A DNA stretch of 47,088 nucleotides from Bradyrhizobium uaiense (lineage in GTDB: Bacteria > Pseudomonadota > Alphaproteobacteria > Rhizobiales > Xanthobacteraceae). The first letter of the stretch is position 1; each line of letters begins with the position of its first letter. The notes under the pieces were generated by a model, which saw only the letters and a list, made by a program, of their open reading frames with translations, had not been told where the DNA came from and searched no databases. The DNA is taken from positions 1 through 47,088 of the forward strand of contig NZ_VKHP01000039.1 in assembly GCF_010811875.1 (NCBI RefSeq), in the 5' to 3' direction. The translations under genes were made by a program, and so were the position numbers. Positions 25,196-33,303 of the stretch are shown piece after piece.

Positions 25196-26848
25196 TCAGG
25201 CCGCTCGCTCGCGCTTCTCTGCCGCGTCGTCGTCCGGAATCTCTCCCGGCCGATAGTTCGGCAAATGTCCGGCTGGAATGACCGCCAGCAGGGCTAGGCC
25301 GGCCATGATCAACAGCCCGATCTTCAGGGCCCGCAGCCGGGCTTCGGTGTTGACCCGAATGGCTTCCTCGACCTGCTGCGGCGTGCCGCTTGTGCCTTCG
25401 AGCACGCTGCGCAGCCGGTCATTGCTGACGAAGGTGATGTTGTTGAGATCAACCTGGCTCTGCAGCTCCTTGGTCAGCACCGGGCTTGCCGTGATCTTGC
25501 CGAGGGCGATCGTGCTCAGGAGACCCACGAGAAGAGCGCCGGCGACCGCGGTGCCGACGGCGGCCGCCAGGTTTTGCGTGGTTCCGCGCAATGACCCGAC
25601 ATCGCCGGCCAGTGCCTTGGGCGAGGCCGTCACCAGGACGTTGAACAGCAGCGTCACCAGGGAGCCCTGGCCGATCCCGAACAGGATGAGGCCAAACAGC
25701 ACGGGAACCTCGCTCCAGTCGTTGCGCACGACGAATGCGAGCCAGAGGAGCGCAACGGTGCAGAGCGCAAAGCCGAAGCGGCCGATCTGGCGCGGTGTCA
25801 GCCTGTCGTAGACATTGACGATGAGCATCGCCGAGAAGAAGACCGTGAGGTTGAACGGCATCATCGCGATTGCGGTCGCGATCGGCGAACGTCCCTGCAC
25901 GATCTGGATGTAAAGCGGCACCGTGAAGTTCAGCGCCGCCTCCAGCGCGACCACTGCGAACAGCGCATAGACTGCACAGCGCTCTTCGGGCGATTCGATC
26001 ACCTCCAGCGCCAGCAGCGGCGTCTTCCCCGCGGCCTGCTGCCGGCGCGTCCAACTCAGGAAGGCCTGCCCGAGAACGACGCCGAGCACGATCATGATCG
26101 GTGCCGGCGAAACGCCCAACAGATCGAACGGCGCGTTCGGCGTGGCGAGCGCCAACCCCCAACGGTTGAGATTGTTGAATCCGAAGCTGATGAGAATGAT
26201 CGCACTTGCGGCAAGGGCGACGCCGACCAGATCGATCTGGACGTCCGGGCGGCCGCGGTCGGCCCTCAGGCGGAAGCTGAGGACGAAGACGATCGCCGAA
26301 GCCGCGATCAGGATCCCGAACGCCGGGCGCCACCCGATATAGGTTCCGAATACGCCGCCGATAACGAACGCCAGCACGCCCGCCGCGGCGCGCGCCGAGC
26401 CGAGCGCACCAAGGGCGGTCGCCTGCTGGCGTCCGGCATAGTTCTCGGCGATCAGGGCGACCAGCGACGGCACGATCACCGCGCCCGCGGCCCCGCAAAG
26501 CGCCTGCGCGGAAATCATGACGGCGGCCGTCGGGCTGAACGTCATCGCGAGCTGCGATACGAGGAAGAGCACCACCGCGATACGGAATACCTGCACAGCC
26601 CCGAACCTTTGGGCGAGCTTCGCGCCAAGCATGACGAACCCCGCCACAAGCATGGAGTAGGCCACGATCCCGGTCGCCACCGTGGTCGGCGGCACGCCGA
26701 AGCTCGCCACCATTCCCCCCAAGGCGACAGGCAACGATGCAACATTGTACGACATGATCATCTGACCAAGCGCGATCGCGATCATCGGAACCCATGATGC
26801 CCGCTCTTCGTGGTGGACGCCGTCGAACGACATTGTTTGTGTTGCCAT
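25196..26848 (-). CDS. MFS transporter, 14-helix (DHA2-like)
   Basis: The 550-residue protein has about 14 hydrophobic helices. The loop 2-3 region reads LGAKLAQRFGAVQVFR, in the place of the MFS signature motif A, and the segment GSARAAAGVLAFVIGGVFGT corresponds to the antiporter motif C. A C-terminal region (about residues 440-510) with an extracytoplasmic loop is usual for the 14-TM drug:H+ antiporters. GGAGG precedes the ATG. Its position between glutaminase and HdeD genes suggests export or exchange tied to pH stress rather than a drug role, but this is inference. Confidence 0.85.
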   Translation of the reverse strand: MATQTMSFDGVHHEERASWVPMIAIALGQMIMSYNVASLPVALGGMVASFGVPPTTVATGIVAYSMLVAGFVMLGAKLAQRFGAVQVFRIAVVLFLVSQLAMTFSPTAAVMISAQALCGAAGAVIVPSLVALIAENYAGRQQATALGALGSARAAAGVLAFVIGGVFGTYIGWRPAFGILIAASAIVFVLSFRLRADRGRPDVQIDLVGVALAASAIILISFGFNNLNRWGLALATPNAPFDLLGVSPAPIMIVLGVVLGQAFLSWTRRQQAAGKTPLLALEVIESPEERCAVYALFAVVALEAALNFTVPLYIQIVQGRSPIATAIAMMPFNLTVFFSAMLIVNVYDRLTPRQIGRFGFALCTVALLWLAFVVRNDWSEVPVLFGLILFGIGQGSLVTLLFNVLVTASPKALAGDVGSLRGTTQNLAAAVGTAVAGALLVGLLSTIALGKITASPVLTKELQSQVDLNNITFVSNDRLRSVLEGTSGTPQQVEEAIRVNTEARLRALKIGLLIMAGLALLAVIPAGHLPNYRPGEIPDDDAAEKRERAA

Positions 26849-26917
26849 CGCATCCTCCGACCTGATTGAGGTAGCGATCGGTCGGGCCGCGGCTCCGCCG
26901 ATCCTGCGCGCATTCGT

Positions 26918-27913
26918 TCATTGTTCCGGTTGCGATACGAACAGATCCATGCCCAGCCGCTGCGACAGGAATTTTGCAGCGAGCTGGCCCCTCACGCTGT
27001 TGCCGGCCGCATCCAGCGGTGGGGCGAACGTGCCGAAACCACCTTTGCCGGGGGACACCGCGACGATACCGCCGCCAATGCCGCTCTTTCCCGGCAGGCC
27101 GATGTCGTAGAGCCAGTCGCCCGATGTCTCGTACAATCCGGCGGTAACCATCACGGCCAGGACGTAGTGGCACACATCAGCGTCGACCACGCGCTGCCTG
27201 GTCACCGGGTTCACGCCGCCGTCAGCCAGCGTCGCGCCCATCACGGCCAGATCCCTGGCGCTGACATTCAGCGAACACTGCCGAGTGTAGAGGTCGGTCG
27301 CCTGTTTGGCGTCGCTGTAGATCCGGTCATAGCTCTCCAGCAAACGAGCAATGCTCCGATTGCGGAAATTGGTCTCGGACGCAGACGCGTAGACCTCCTC
27401 GTTGAGCGGGAGGTTGCGGCCGGCGAAGCGCGACAGCCCGTCGTGGATGAATTTCCAGCGCTCCTCGATGGACTTTCCCGGCGCGAGGCTCGTGGTCGCG
27501 ATCGCGCCGGCGTTCACCATCGGATTGGTCCGCCCGTTTCCCTGCTCGATCGCCGCGAGCGAGTTGAATGCCAGTCCGGTGGCGTTGGCGCCGAGCTTTT
27601 CGCGTGCCGCCTCAGGTCCGATCGTCTCGCAGATCAGCGCGAACAGGAACGGCTTCGAGACGCTCATGATGGAGAATTCGTGGTCGACGTCTCCCGCGCC
27701 ATAGACACGCCCGCTGGTGCCAACGATACAGATGCCGAACAGCTCGCTCGGAACTCGGGCGAGGGCCGGATAGACCTGCGATCTGGTTCCATCGGTGTTG
27801 GACTTGAACCGTCGATGGGCGTCGTCCACAAGCGACTGCACCATCTCCGGGCCGGGCAGGTGGCCGGTCGAGACATAGGCTTGCTCTGGTTGATCGAGCG
27901 AATCCGACGCCAT
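26918..27913 (-). CDS. glsA: glutaminase
   Basis: The 331-residue protein is a full-length serine-dependent glutaminase (beta-lactamase-like fold) with Ser84 and Lys87 in SIMSVSKPF, NPMVNAGAIATTS, and a C-terminal GKSGIGGGIVAVSPGKGGFGTFAPPLD. It releases ammonia and glutamate from glutamine. The ATG at 27913 has GGAG upstream and gives the usual length; an in-frame extension to 28015 is less likely. It is first in the run glutaminase, MFS, HdeD, amidohydrolase (gaps 69, 24 and about 98 bases). In enteric bacteria glutaminase-derived ammonia is a known acid defence. Confidence 0.92.
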   Translation of the reverse strand: MASDSLDQPEQAYVSTGHLPGPEMVQSLVDDAHRRFKSNTDGTRSQVYPALARVPSELFGICIVGTSGRVYGAGDVDHEFSIMSVSKPFLFALICETIGPEAAREKLGANATGLAFNSLAAIEQGNGRTNPMVNAGAIATTSLAPGKSIEERWKFIHDGLSRFAGRNLPLNEEVYASASETNFRNRSIARLLESYDRIYSDAKQATDLYTRQCSLNVSARDLAVMGATLADGGVNPVTRQRVVDADVCHYVLAVMVTAGLYETSGDWLYDIGLPGKSGIGGGIVAVSPGKGGFGTFAPPLDAAGNSVRGQLAAKFLSQRLGMDLFVSQPEQ

Positions 27914-28267
27914 CGCATCACTCCGTCGAACGGACTGAATGCCGATCGGCTCCGTTCTAGAACACGACACGTTTTCCGCAGTCAGCGCCCAAGTTTCAAT
28001 CGAGTCAATGTACAACCAGGGCTCGGTGCTGCGACCCGACCATCAATTATGTGCGAGGCTAGCGGTTGGAAAGACGTCCGGTGCCCGATTGGGTGAGCGA
28101 GACTGACATATTCGCTTTCAGTTTGAATCAAACCGCCGATGTCAGCGCGACACGCGATCGACGACAGATTGCAACTTTTCCGTCCGGGAGTAGCATCGTG
28201 CGCGCGTGCGCGAACCGAGCCTAAGCGAGAAGAACATGGGGCATCATCTGAAGGAGCGAGGCGTACC

Positions 28268-28477
28268 ATGGCGGCGCAAACAAGTGACGGACATTTGTTC
28301 CTGGTCAAGAAGCTTGGCGGCCTGATCTCAGTCATTATCGGATGCCTGCTGACCGCTGTTGGCGTGACATTCGAATCCACCGATACGATCGTTATCGGTG
28401 TCCTGTTTCTGATGCTTGGTGCCGTCCTGCTGGTGCTCAAGATCATGAGACGAAATCAGGAGAGCTCGCCCGGCTAG
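28268..28477 (+). CDS. small two-helix membrane protein
   Basis: The ATG at 28268 follows AAGGAG by 10 bases. The 69-residue product has two hydrophobic segments (about 15-35 and 40-60) and a basic C-terminus (KIMRRNQESS). It lies divergent to glsA and could share a promoter region with it. No family is recognised. Its stop is directly followed by the truncated SMP-30 remnant, so the gene may have been brought there by the same rearrangement. Confidence 0.6.
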   Translation: MAAQTSDGHLFLVKKLGGLISVIIGCLLTAVGVTFESTDTIVIGVLFLMLGAVLLVLKIMRRNQESSPG

Positions 28478-28479
28478 TC

Positions 28480-29199
28480 GGGGGCATCAGCGTCTTCCGC
28501 GGCGGATCACGTGCACCGAGAAGAACCGGCAAGATCACCGTGCTTGCCGACAATTTCGAGGGCAAGCGCCTCAATGCGCCGAACGACATCGTGGTGAAGT
28601 CCGACGACACGATCTGGTTCACCGATCCGGTGTTCGGCATCGCCGGCGAGTGGGAGGGCTTCAAGGCCAAGCGCGAGCAAGACAACACCAGCGTGTTCCG
28701 CATCGGCACCGATGGAAAGCTGACCGCCGTCATCACCGATCTGGTCAATCCGAACGGGCTTGCCTTCTGGCCGGACGAGAAGAAGCTCTACGTGGTCGAG
28801 TGGAAGGGCACGCCGAACCGCAGCATCTGGAGCTACGACGTCAATGCGGATGGCACGGTGGGCAACAAGTCCAAGCTGATCGACGCTGCCGACCAAGGAT
28901 CGCTTGACGGCTTCCGCGTCGACCGCGACGGCAATCTGTGGTGCGGCTGGGGCAGCAACGGTGCGCTGCAGTCGGAGCCGGCCGACGTGGGCGGCCGCAA
29001 GGTCTATCAGTTCAAGGGAAGACCGGAGGATCTCTACGGCGTCATGGTGTTCAGCCCGCAGGGCAAGTCGCTGGGATTCGTTCGCCTGCCGGAGCGCTGT
29101 GAGAACCTGACCTTCGGCGGACCCAAGAACAACCGCCTGTACATGGCATCCTGCCACTCGATCTACGCATCCTATGTCGAGGCACACGGCGCGACGTGA
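28480..29199 (+). pseudogene. decayed SMP-30/gluconolactonase-type gene
   Basis: From about 28545 the frame encodes a good C-terminal two-thirds of an SMP-30/LRE family beta-propeller: LNAPNDIVVKSDDTIWFTDP, NPNGLAFWPDEKKLYVVEW, DGFRVDRDGNLWCGWG and ENLTFGGP. The N-terminal third is missing. The short upstream part reads GGISVFR in frame. Then RRITCTEKN, the expected text before GKITVL, appears in a different frame around 28498-28530, which implies a one-base indel at about 28530 and an internal deletion. No start codon with ribosome binding site fits. Intact members hydrolyse sugar lactones; this copy should be inactive. Confidence 0.75.
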
Positions 29200-29216
29200 G
29201 GCGGCGCTTTCAACGG

Positions 29217-29301
29217 CGTCATTGCGAGGAGCAATAGCGACGAAGCAATCCATGGCTCCGCTCGTCGCAGTATGGATTGCTTCGCTTCGCTCGCAATGAC
29301 G
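29217..29301. repeat. palindromic repeat, GTCATTGCGAGCGAAGCG type (copy 2)
   Basis: CGTCATTGCGAGGAGC at the left and GCTTCGCTCGCAATGACG at the right form the arms, with the inner CGAAGCAATCCAT facing ATGGATTGCTTCG. It is the same family as 4387-4463. It lies just after the SMP-30 remnant. Confidence 0.75.
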
Positions 29302-29324
29302 TGGTTCGGCCGATGCAGAATCCC

Positions 29325-29367
29325 CGTCATCCCCGCGCAAAGGCGAAGCCTTTGCGCGGGGGTGACG
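29325..29367. repeat. perfect 20-bp stem hairpin
   Basis: CGTCATCCCCGCGCAAAGGC (29325-29344) pairs with 29348-29367 across a three-base loop, with one G-T wobble. It is 24 bases from the stop of the minus-strand GrlR-like gene. Lack of a T-run makes terminator function uncertain; the arm CGTCATCCCCGCG is common in alphaproteobacterial repeats. Confidence 0.65.
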
Positions 29368-29391
29368 GGTCAAGCAGCGAGTCTCGAACCG

Positions 29392-29742
29392 CTAATTGAT
29401 ATCCGCGAGCTTGTGCAGCGTTGCGCCGAAGATCAGGCTTGCCTTGCCGACCAGCGCGGTTCCACTCATGGTGCCGCGGGTATCGGTGAAGGTGCCGGAG
29501 ACGCCGATGCCGACCGGCGCGGGTCCGCCGAACAGCGGGTTGTCGGTGTCGCGTGGCGTGGTGTGGCGTTGGACCAGGACCTCGCCCTTGAATGTGTCGC
29601 CCTTCACCGTGTAGCTGCCGGTGTAATACAGATAGGCATCGCCGCCGAGGATTTGCCCATCGCGGAAAAGAATCACTCCGCTGCCCTTGCCGACGCGTCC
29701 ATCCAGCAGGGTGACGTGGATTGAGTACAGCCCGTTTTTCAT
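29392..29742 (-). CDS. GrlR family regulatory-like protein
   Basis: The ATG at 29742 is selected because the coding pattern and homology begin there (MKNGLYSIHVTLLDGRVGKG); the frame is open further but Arg-rich and not protein-like. The 116-residue product matches the small beta-barrel GrlR type: GGDAYLYYTGSYTVKGDTFK and GTFTDTRGTMSGTALVGKAS. GrlR of enteric pathogens sequesters the T3SS activator GrlA. Rhizobial homologues are stand-alone and their function is not established. No T3SS gene is near. A glycan- or lipid-binding role is an alternative. Confidence 0.78.
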   Translation of the reverse strand: MKNGLYSIHVTLLDGRVGKGSGVILFRDGQILGGDAYLYYTGSYTVKGDTFKGEVLVQRHTTPRDTDNPLFGGPAPVGIGVSGTFTDTRGTMSGTALVGKASLIFGATLHKLADIN

Positions 29743-29981
29743 AATTTCCCATGGTCCCGGCTGCCACGCCCGCAGCAATCCGGATTGGTTTTTTATGCCA
29801 AAGCGAGCAACCTCGTGCAATGCGGCAGGTTGATTCCGGGGTGTCCGGAGTGACTGTGAACCCTCGGTTCCTGCCAGGCGGTGTGACGGCGCGATGACAG
29901 CGGACCGTGCGCGCGAATCGAACTGGCCCGCGAAATGCATAGCTCTGGTTGCACTGGCCGGTGAGTGCTGGAGCAACATAC

Positions 29982-30422
29982 ATGACAGACAGGATGGAAG
30001 CTGGCGGCCGTTTGGTGGGCCGGTATGACGATCCGGGAACCTTGGCTGGCCGTCGCGGCGGCCGGATGCGCGTGGCCCTGCTGCTTGGTCTGGTCGGGCT
30101 CTTGTCGGTCGGCGCTGCGCAGTTCGCGCAGGCGCGCGATCCCGACGGCCGCTACGCCAATTCGCCACTGAAGGAGTGGTTCGACGGCCTGCGCAGCGGC
30201 AAGGGGCCGTGCTGTTCGGACGCCGATGGGAGCGCGGTCAGCGATGTCGATTGGGAGTCCAGGAACGGACACTATCGCGTGCGCCTCGATGGGGCGTGGA
30301 TCGACGTCCCCGACGAGGCTGTGGTGACCGAGCCCAACCGGGTCGGCCGCGCCATGGTCTGGCCGATTCCCAGCTACATGGGCGTGACGATCCGCTGCTT
30401 CATGCCGGGCAGCATGACGTAG
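29982..30422 (+). CDS. hypothetical membrane-anchored or secreted protein
   Basis: GGAG at 29970-29973 supports the ATG at 29982; a second candidate is the ATG at 30066, which would start directly with the signal-like segment MRVALLLGLVGLLSVGAAQF. The mature part of about 95 residues contains CCSDADGSAVSDVDWES, GHYRVRLDGAWIDVPDEAVV and PIPSYMGVTIRCFMPGS, with three cysteines. This pattern recurs in rhizobial periplasmic hypotheticals. Function is unknown. Confidence 0.7.
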   Translation: MTDRMEAGGRLVGRYDDPGTLAGRRGGRMRVALLLGLVGLLSVGAAQFAQARDPDGRYANSPLKEWFDGLRSGKGPCCSDADGSAVSDVDWESRNGHYRVRLDGAWIDVPDEAVVTEPNRVGRAMVWPIPSYMGVTIRCFMPGSMT

Positions 30423-30458
30423 CGCGTTTCGAACGACGTGGAGAAAACGCGCATTCGC

Positions 30459-30842
30459 TCACGCGTACTTCTTGTCGCGCTCGAGCAATTCGATCGAGAT
30501 GCCCTGCGGCCCGCGGATGAAGCAGATCCGCACGCCGGGGCGGATCGTGGTCGGCTCCTTGGTGAACTCGACGCCCTTGGCCTTGATCTCGGCCGCGACC
30601 GCGTCGATGTCCTTCACCGCCAGCCCGAAATGATCGAGCCCCTGATATGGCGTTACCGGCGGCGCGTTGACGCCGTCGCCCTGCGTCACCTCAGCGATGA
30701 ACACCTTGGCACCGCCGAGCTGGACGTCGATGCGGCCGGGGCCGCGGATGATCTCGCCGCCGAGGATGTCGCGCAGCCAGGTCGCGGTGGCCTCGGGATC
30801 TGGACTGCGCAGATGAACGTGGTCCCAGGTGACGACAGGCAT
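30459..30842 (-). CDS. VOC family (glyoxalase-like) protein
   Basis: The ATG at 30842 has AAGGAG six to twelve bases upstream. The 127-residue protein is one vicinal-oxygen-chelate unit with metal-ligand candidates His8 in WDHVHLRSP, His in GLDHFGLAV (near residue 70) and Glu in GISIELLERD (near 119). Single-unit members dimerise and act as glyoxalases, dioxygenases, epimerases or resistance proteins. No neighbour indicates which. It converges with the gene ending at 30422. Confidence 0.85.
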   Translation of the reverse strand: MPVVTWDHVHLRSPDPEATATWLRDILGGEIIRGPGRIDVQLGGAKVFIAEVTQGDGVNAPPVTPYQGLDHFGLAVKDIDAVAAEIKAKGVEFTKEPTTIRPGVRICFIRGPQGISIELLERDKKYA

Positions 30843-31107
30843 TGCGATCTCCTTGTTGTTCTCGCGCCGCTCAGGTGCACGGCACTCGCTCTCGGGCGGC
30901 GCGAATTTAGCGAGCGGCCGGCCGTGATGCCATCCCTCCATGCCTGTCGCAAGATTGTCGTTCCGGAATGAAACCATTCCGGCGGTCGACGATTGTTCTT
31001 GCGTGGCCGCTCGACCTGCGGCCGTCCCGGAAGCCGCACGGTGCGGTGTTTGCGTGGCTCGTTGGTGTGTGGCGGCCTGATCGGGCTGCCGGGGTGAGGG
31101 CACGACG

Positions 31108-31719
31108 ATGCGGATCGGTTTGGCGTCGTTTGGAAGGCTGGCCGCCGGACGTCTCGGTGAACGCGGCCTCTACGCCGGCCTGCTGCTGCCGCTGATCGCG
31201 ATGGCCGGGATCGGCGCATGGTTCATGCTCCCCGAGCCCAGCGACGCCGGAGACCAGGATATCTGGCCGCTGTCGTCCGCCATCATCCGCACCGCGCAGA
31301 ATGCATCGACCGGGACGCAGCCACAGTCCGCAAAGGACGCGCCGGGAGATGAGCCGGCCACGGTCGGGGTAGCCACCACCCCGCCGGCCGCAGAGGAGGC
31401 CAGGCCGTCTGAGCCCGCCGAAAGGTCGCCGCTGGACCGGCTGCGGATCGCCTCGCAATCCTGGCAGCGCGGCGGGCTGGGTTCGAAGGTGCTGGTCACC
31501 CTGACGCTGCGTAATGCCAACGATTTCGCGGTCAAGGATATCGAGATCGCCTGCGCCTTCATCCGGCGCGACGGCAGCCCCCTGACCGAGCGCAAGCGGC
31601 TGATTTCGGACACCATCGCCATGAAGAGCCGCAAGACCTACTCGCGGATGTTGATCGGCTTCGTCAATGTTAACGCAAACAAGGCGAAATGTTCGCTCGT
31701 GACGGCGAGCCGCGTCTAA
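31108..31719 (+). CDS. hypothetical single-TM protein
   Basis: The 203-residue protein has one membrane helix (about residues 20-41). A Pro/Ala/Thr/Glu-rich linker runs from about 45 to 105, and a folded C-terminal domain (about 110-203) contains LVTLTLRNANDFAVKDIEIA and MKSRKTYSRMLIGFVNVN. That domain resembles an immunoglobulin-like or FxLYD-type beta-sandwich that describes a change of charge or interaction outside the membrane. GGTGAGGG precedes the ATG. Function is unknown. Confidence 0.7.
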   Translation: MRIGLASFGRLAAGRLGERGLYAGLLLPLIAMAGIGAWFMLPEPSDAGDQDIWPLSSAIIRTAQNASTGTQPQSAKDAPGDEPATVGVATTPPAAEEARPSEPAERSPLDRLRIASQSWQRGGLGSKVLVTLTLRNANDFAVKDIEIACAFIRRDGSPLTERKRLISDTIAMKSRKTYSRMLIGFVNVNANKAKCSLVTASRV

Positions 31720-31936
31720 ACCCTGCATCCCGAAAAAGTGACCGGGAATTGACTTGCCGGGTGAACCGTAACGGCCAGGCAGGAACTAACTAATATGCCG
31801 ACCGTTAGAGAACGACCCGGAAGCGCGGGATGGCGTCTGTCCGGGTGATCATGCGCAGACGATGAATTCGTCGCCCGATGACTGATGTCGTCGCGCCGAG
31901 ATGAACCGCGCCCATCGCGCGGGGGGAGCTACCAAG

Positions 31937-32467
31937 ATGCCTGTGGCGCGTTATTTCCTGTTCGTCGGTGGCGTGCTGCTCGCGCTGCTTTTCGTCGTCA
32001 ATGCCATCGTGCCGCAGGAGGCCGTGGTCGCCAGCCAGAACCAGAGCCTGTCGTCGCCCGCGGTCGACAACAAGACCGTGGTGCGGATCAAGTCGGTCCA
32101 GAAATTGCCGGAGCGGGTGGTATACGACACCAGCCTGCCGACCATCGTTCCGTCGCAGGTCAACGCGGTCGCAGCGGCTGCTCCGCCGGCTACCGGCGAC
32201 GCGTCGGCGGAAGCCCGCGTCCGCAACACGTTCGCCCAGTTCATTCCGCCGGAGAAGGCTGACACGAACAAGGTCGTTGCCGAAGCGAAGCCGGCCGAGC
32301 AGCCCGCGCCGGCCCAGCCGCAGGCGCCGAAGAAGCGCAAGGTCGCGCACAACCATAACCATTACCAGCAGCCGATGCGCTTCGCGCAGCCCGGCATGTA
32401 TCAGCCCTACCGCGTCGCCCAGCAGCAGCCGCGGATGGGCTTCTTCGGCGGCTTCGGCACCTGGTAA
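31937..32467 (+). CDS. hypothetical secreted or anchored protein
   Basis: GGGGGGAG before the ATG at 31937 supports this start. The 176-residue product has an N-terminal signal or anchor (MPVARYFLFVGGVLLALLFV), then a mostly disordered chain rich in Ala, Pro, Gln and Lys, with a His/Asn cluster KVAHNHNHYQQ near 137-147 and a Gly/Phe end FFGGFGTW. It may be a periplasmic, possibly metal-binding protein. A strong terminator follows. Confidence 0.7.
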   Translation: MPVARYFLFVGGVLLALLFVVNAIVPQEAVVASQNQSLSSPAVDNKTVVRIKSVQKLPERVVYDTSLPTIVPSQVNAVAAAAPPATGDASAEARVRNTFAQFIPPEKADTNKVVAEAKPAEQPAPAQPQAPKKRKVAHNHNHYQQPMRFAQPGMYQPYRVAQQQPRMGFFGGFGTW

Positions 32468-32496
32468 GCGGGGCCGCCACAGCCGGCAATCGATAC

Positions 32497-32525
32497 GCCG
32501 CCGCAAGCACTTGCGGCGGCTTTTT
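32497..32525 (+). terminator. Rho-independent terminator
   Basis: GCCGCCGCAA (32497-32506) pairs with TTGCGGCGGC (32511-32520) around GCAC, followed by TTTTT. It terminates the gene ending at 32467. Confidence 0.92.
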
Positions 32526-32571
32526 CATGTCCGCGATTCCAGGGGGCAGCGTGCCGCCCGGCCTGGCGTGA

Positions 32572-32991
32572 TTAACGCGGCAGGCGCGGAATCTTGTCGG
32601 CGAAGCCGTTGTAACAGGTCAGCCGCTCGTCCTCTTCCTTCACGAAACGGCATTCGTTGACGCCCTTCGCGGGGGCGGCCTTCGGCTTGGGCTGCGGCTT
32701 GAAGATCTCATCGTAGCACATCAGCCTCTCCTTGGTGGCGTCGTCGATGTCGCCACAGGCCTGGAGCTTCTGCGCGACCGAGGGCGGCTTGCCCGGGGCG
32801 GACTTCTCGCCCTTCTTGGCCGCCGACTTCTTGCCGACCTGGACCAGCGGCTTGTCGCCGACCATGGGCTGTGAGGCTGCCGGCTTGTCGGCGGCGGGTG
32901 GGGCGGCGGCTGGAGCGGTGGCTGGAGCGGTGCCTTGGGCAAGCGCGGCAGCCGGGCACAGGAGCGCCAGCGCGAGAATGATATGTCTCAT
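32572..32991 (-). CDS. secreted protein with two CxnRLxCY repeats
   Basis: The ATG at 32991 starts a signal peptide (MRHIILALALLCPAAALAQG). The 139-residue product has an Ala/Pro/Lys-rich middle and two copies of a cysteine motif: CGDIDDATKERLMCYD (Cys79, Cys92) and CRFVKEEDERLTCYN (Cys114, Cys126). The pattern C-x(n)-D-x-x-R-L-x-C-Y-D occurs in periplasmic proteins such as type VI secretion-associated VasI-like proteins and small rhizobial hypotheticals. Each copy probably makes one disulfide hairpin. No T6SS gene is near. The ribosome binding site is weak. Confidence 0.72.
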   Translation of the reverse strand: MRHIILALALLCPAAALAQGTAPATAPAAAPPAADKPAASQPMVGDKPLVQVGKKSAAKKGEKSAPGKPPSVAQKLQACGDIDDATKERLMCYDEIFKPQPKPKAAPAKGVNECRFVKEEDERLTCYNGFADKIPRLPR

Positions 32992-33303
32992 GTTGAAAAT
33001 GTCCGAAATGACGTGATGACCGGAAGGGTGGCGCCGGGGATCGGAAAAGCCCGGCAAGCGCCGAGGCTTATCGCAAGTTCTGCCCGAATCCTACCCCCAG
33101 GCGTGGTCCGCACGGCACCGATCCACCGGCAAAAACCGGGGCAATTCGTCGCCGATTGGGCCGCAAGGGAGCGTGATTTGCCTTTGCCCGGCCGGGCGGC
33201 TATGACGGCGCCATCTGCGCGACTGGCGCTTGGATGGACCACCATCGGGGAGCGCAGAGACTGAACGCCGCGCGCCTGGGCACCGCTTCGAAACGGAGGT
33301 GCC

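Noticed and set aside
26921..28096. 391-codon plus-strand frame opposite glsA
   Set aside because: It is the complement of the glutaminase gene, with Arg/His/Val-rich translation and no domain.
31749..31796. TTGACT and TAATAT boxes as a promoter before the gene at 31937
   Set aside because: The spacing is 36 bases, far from the usual 16-18.
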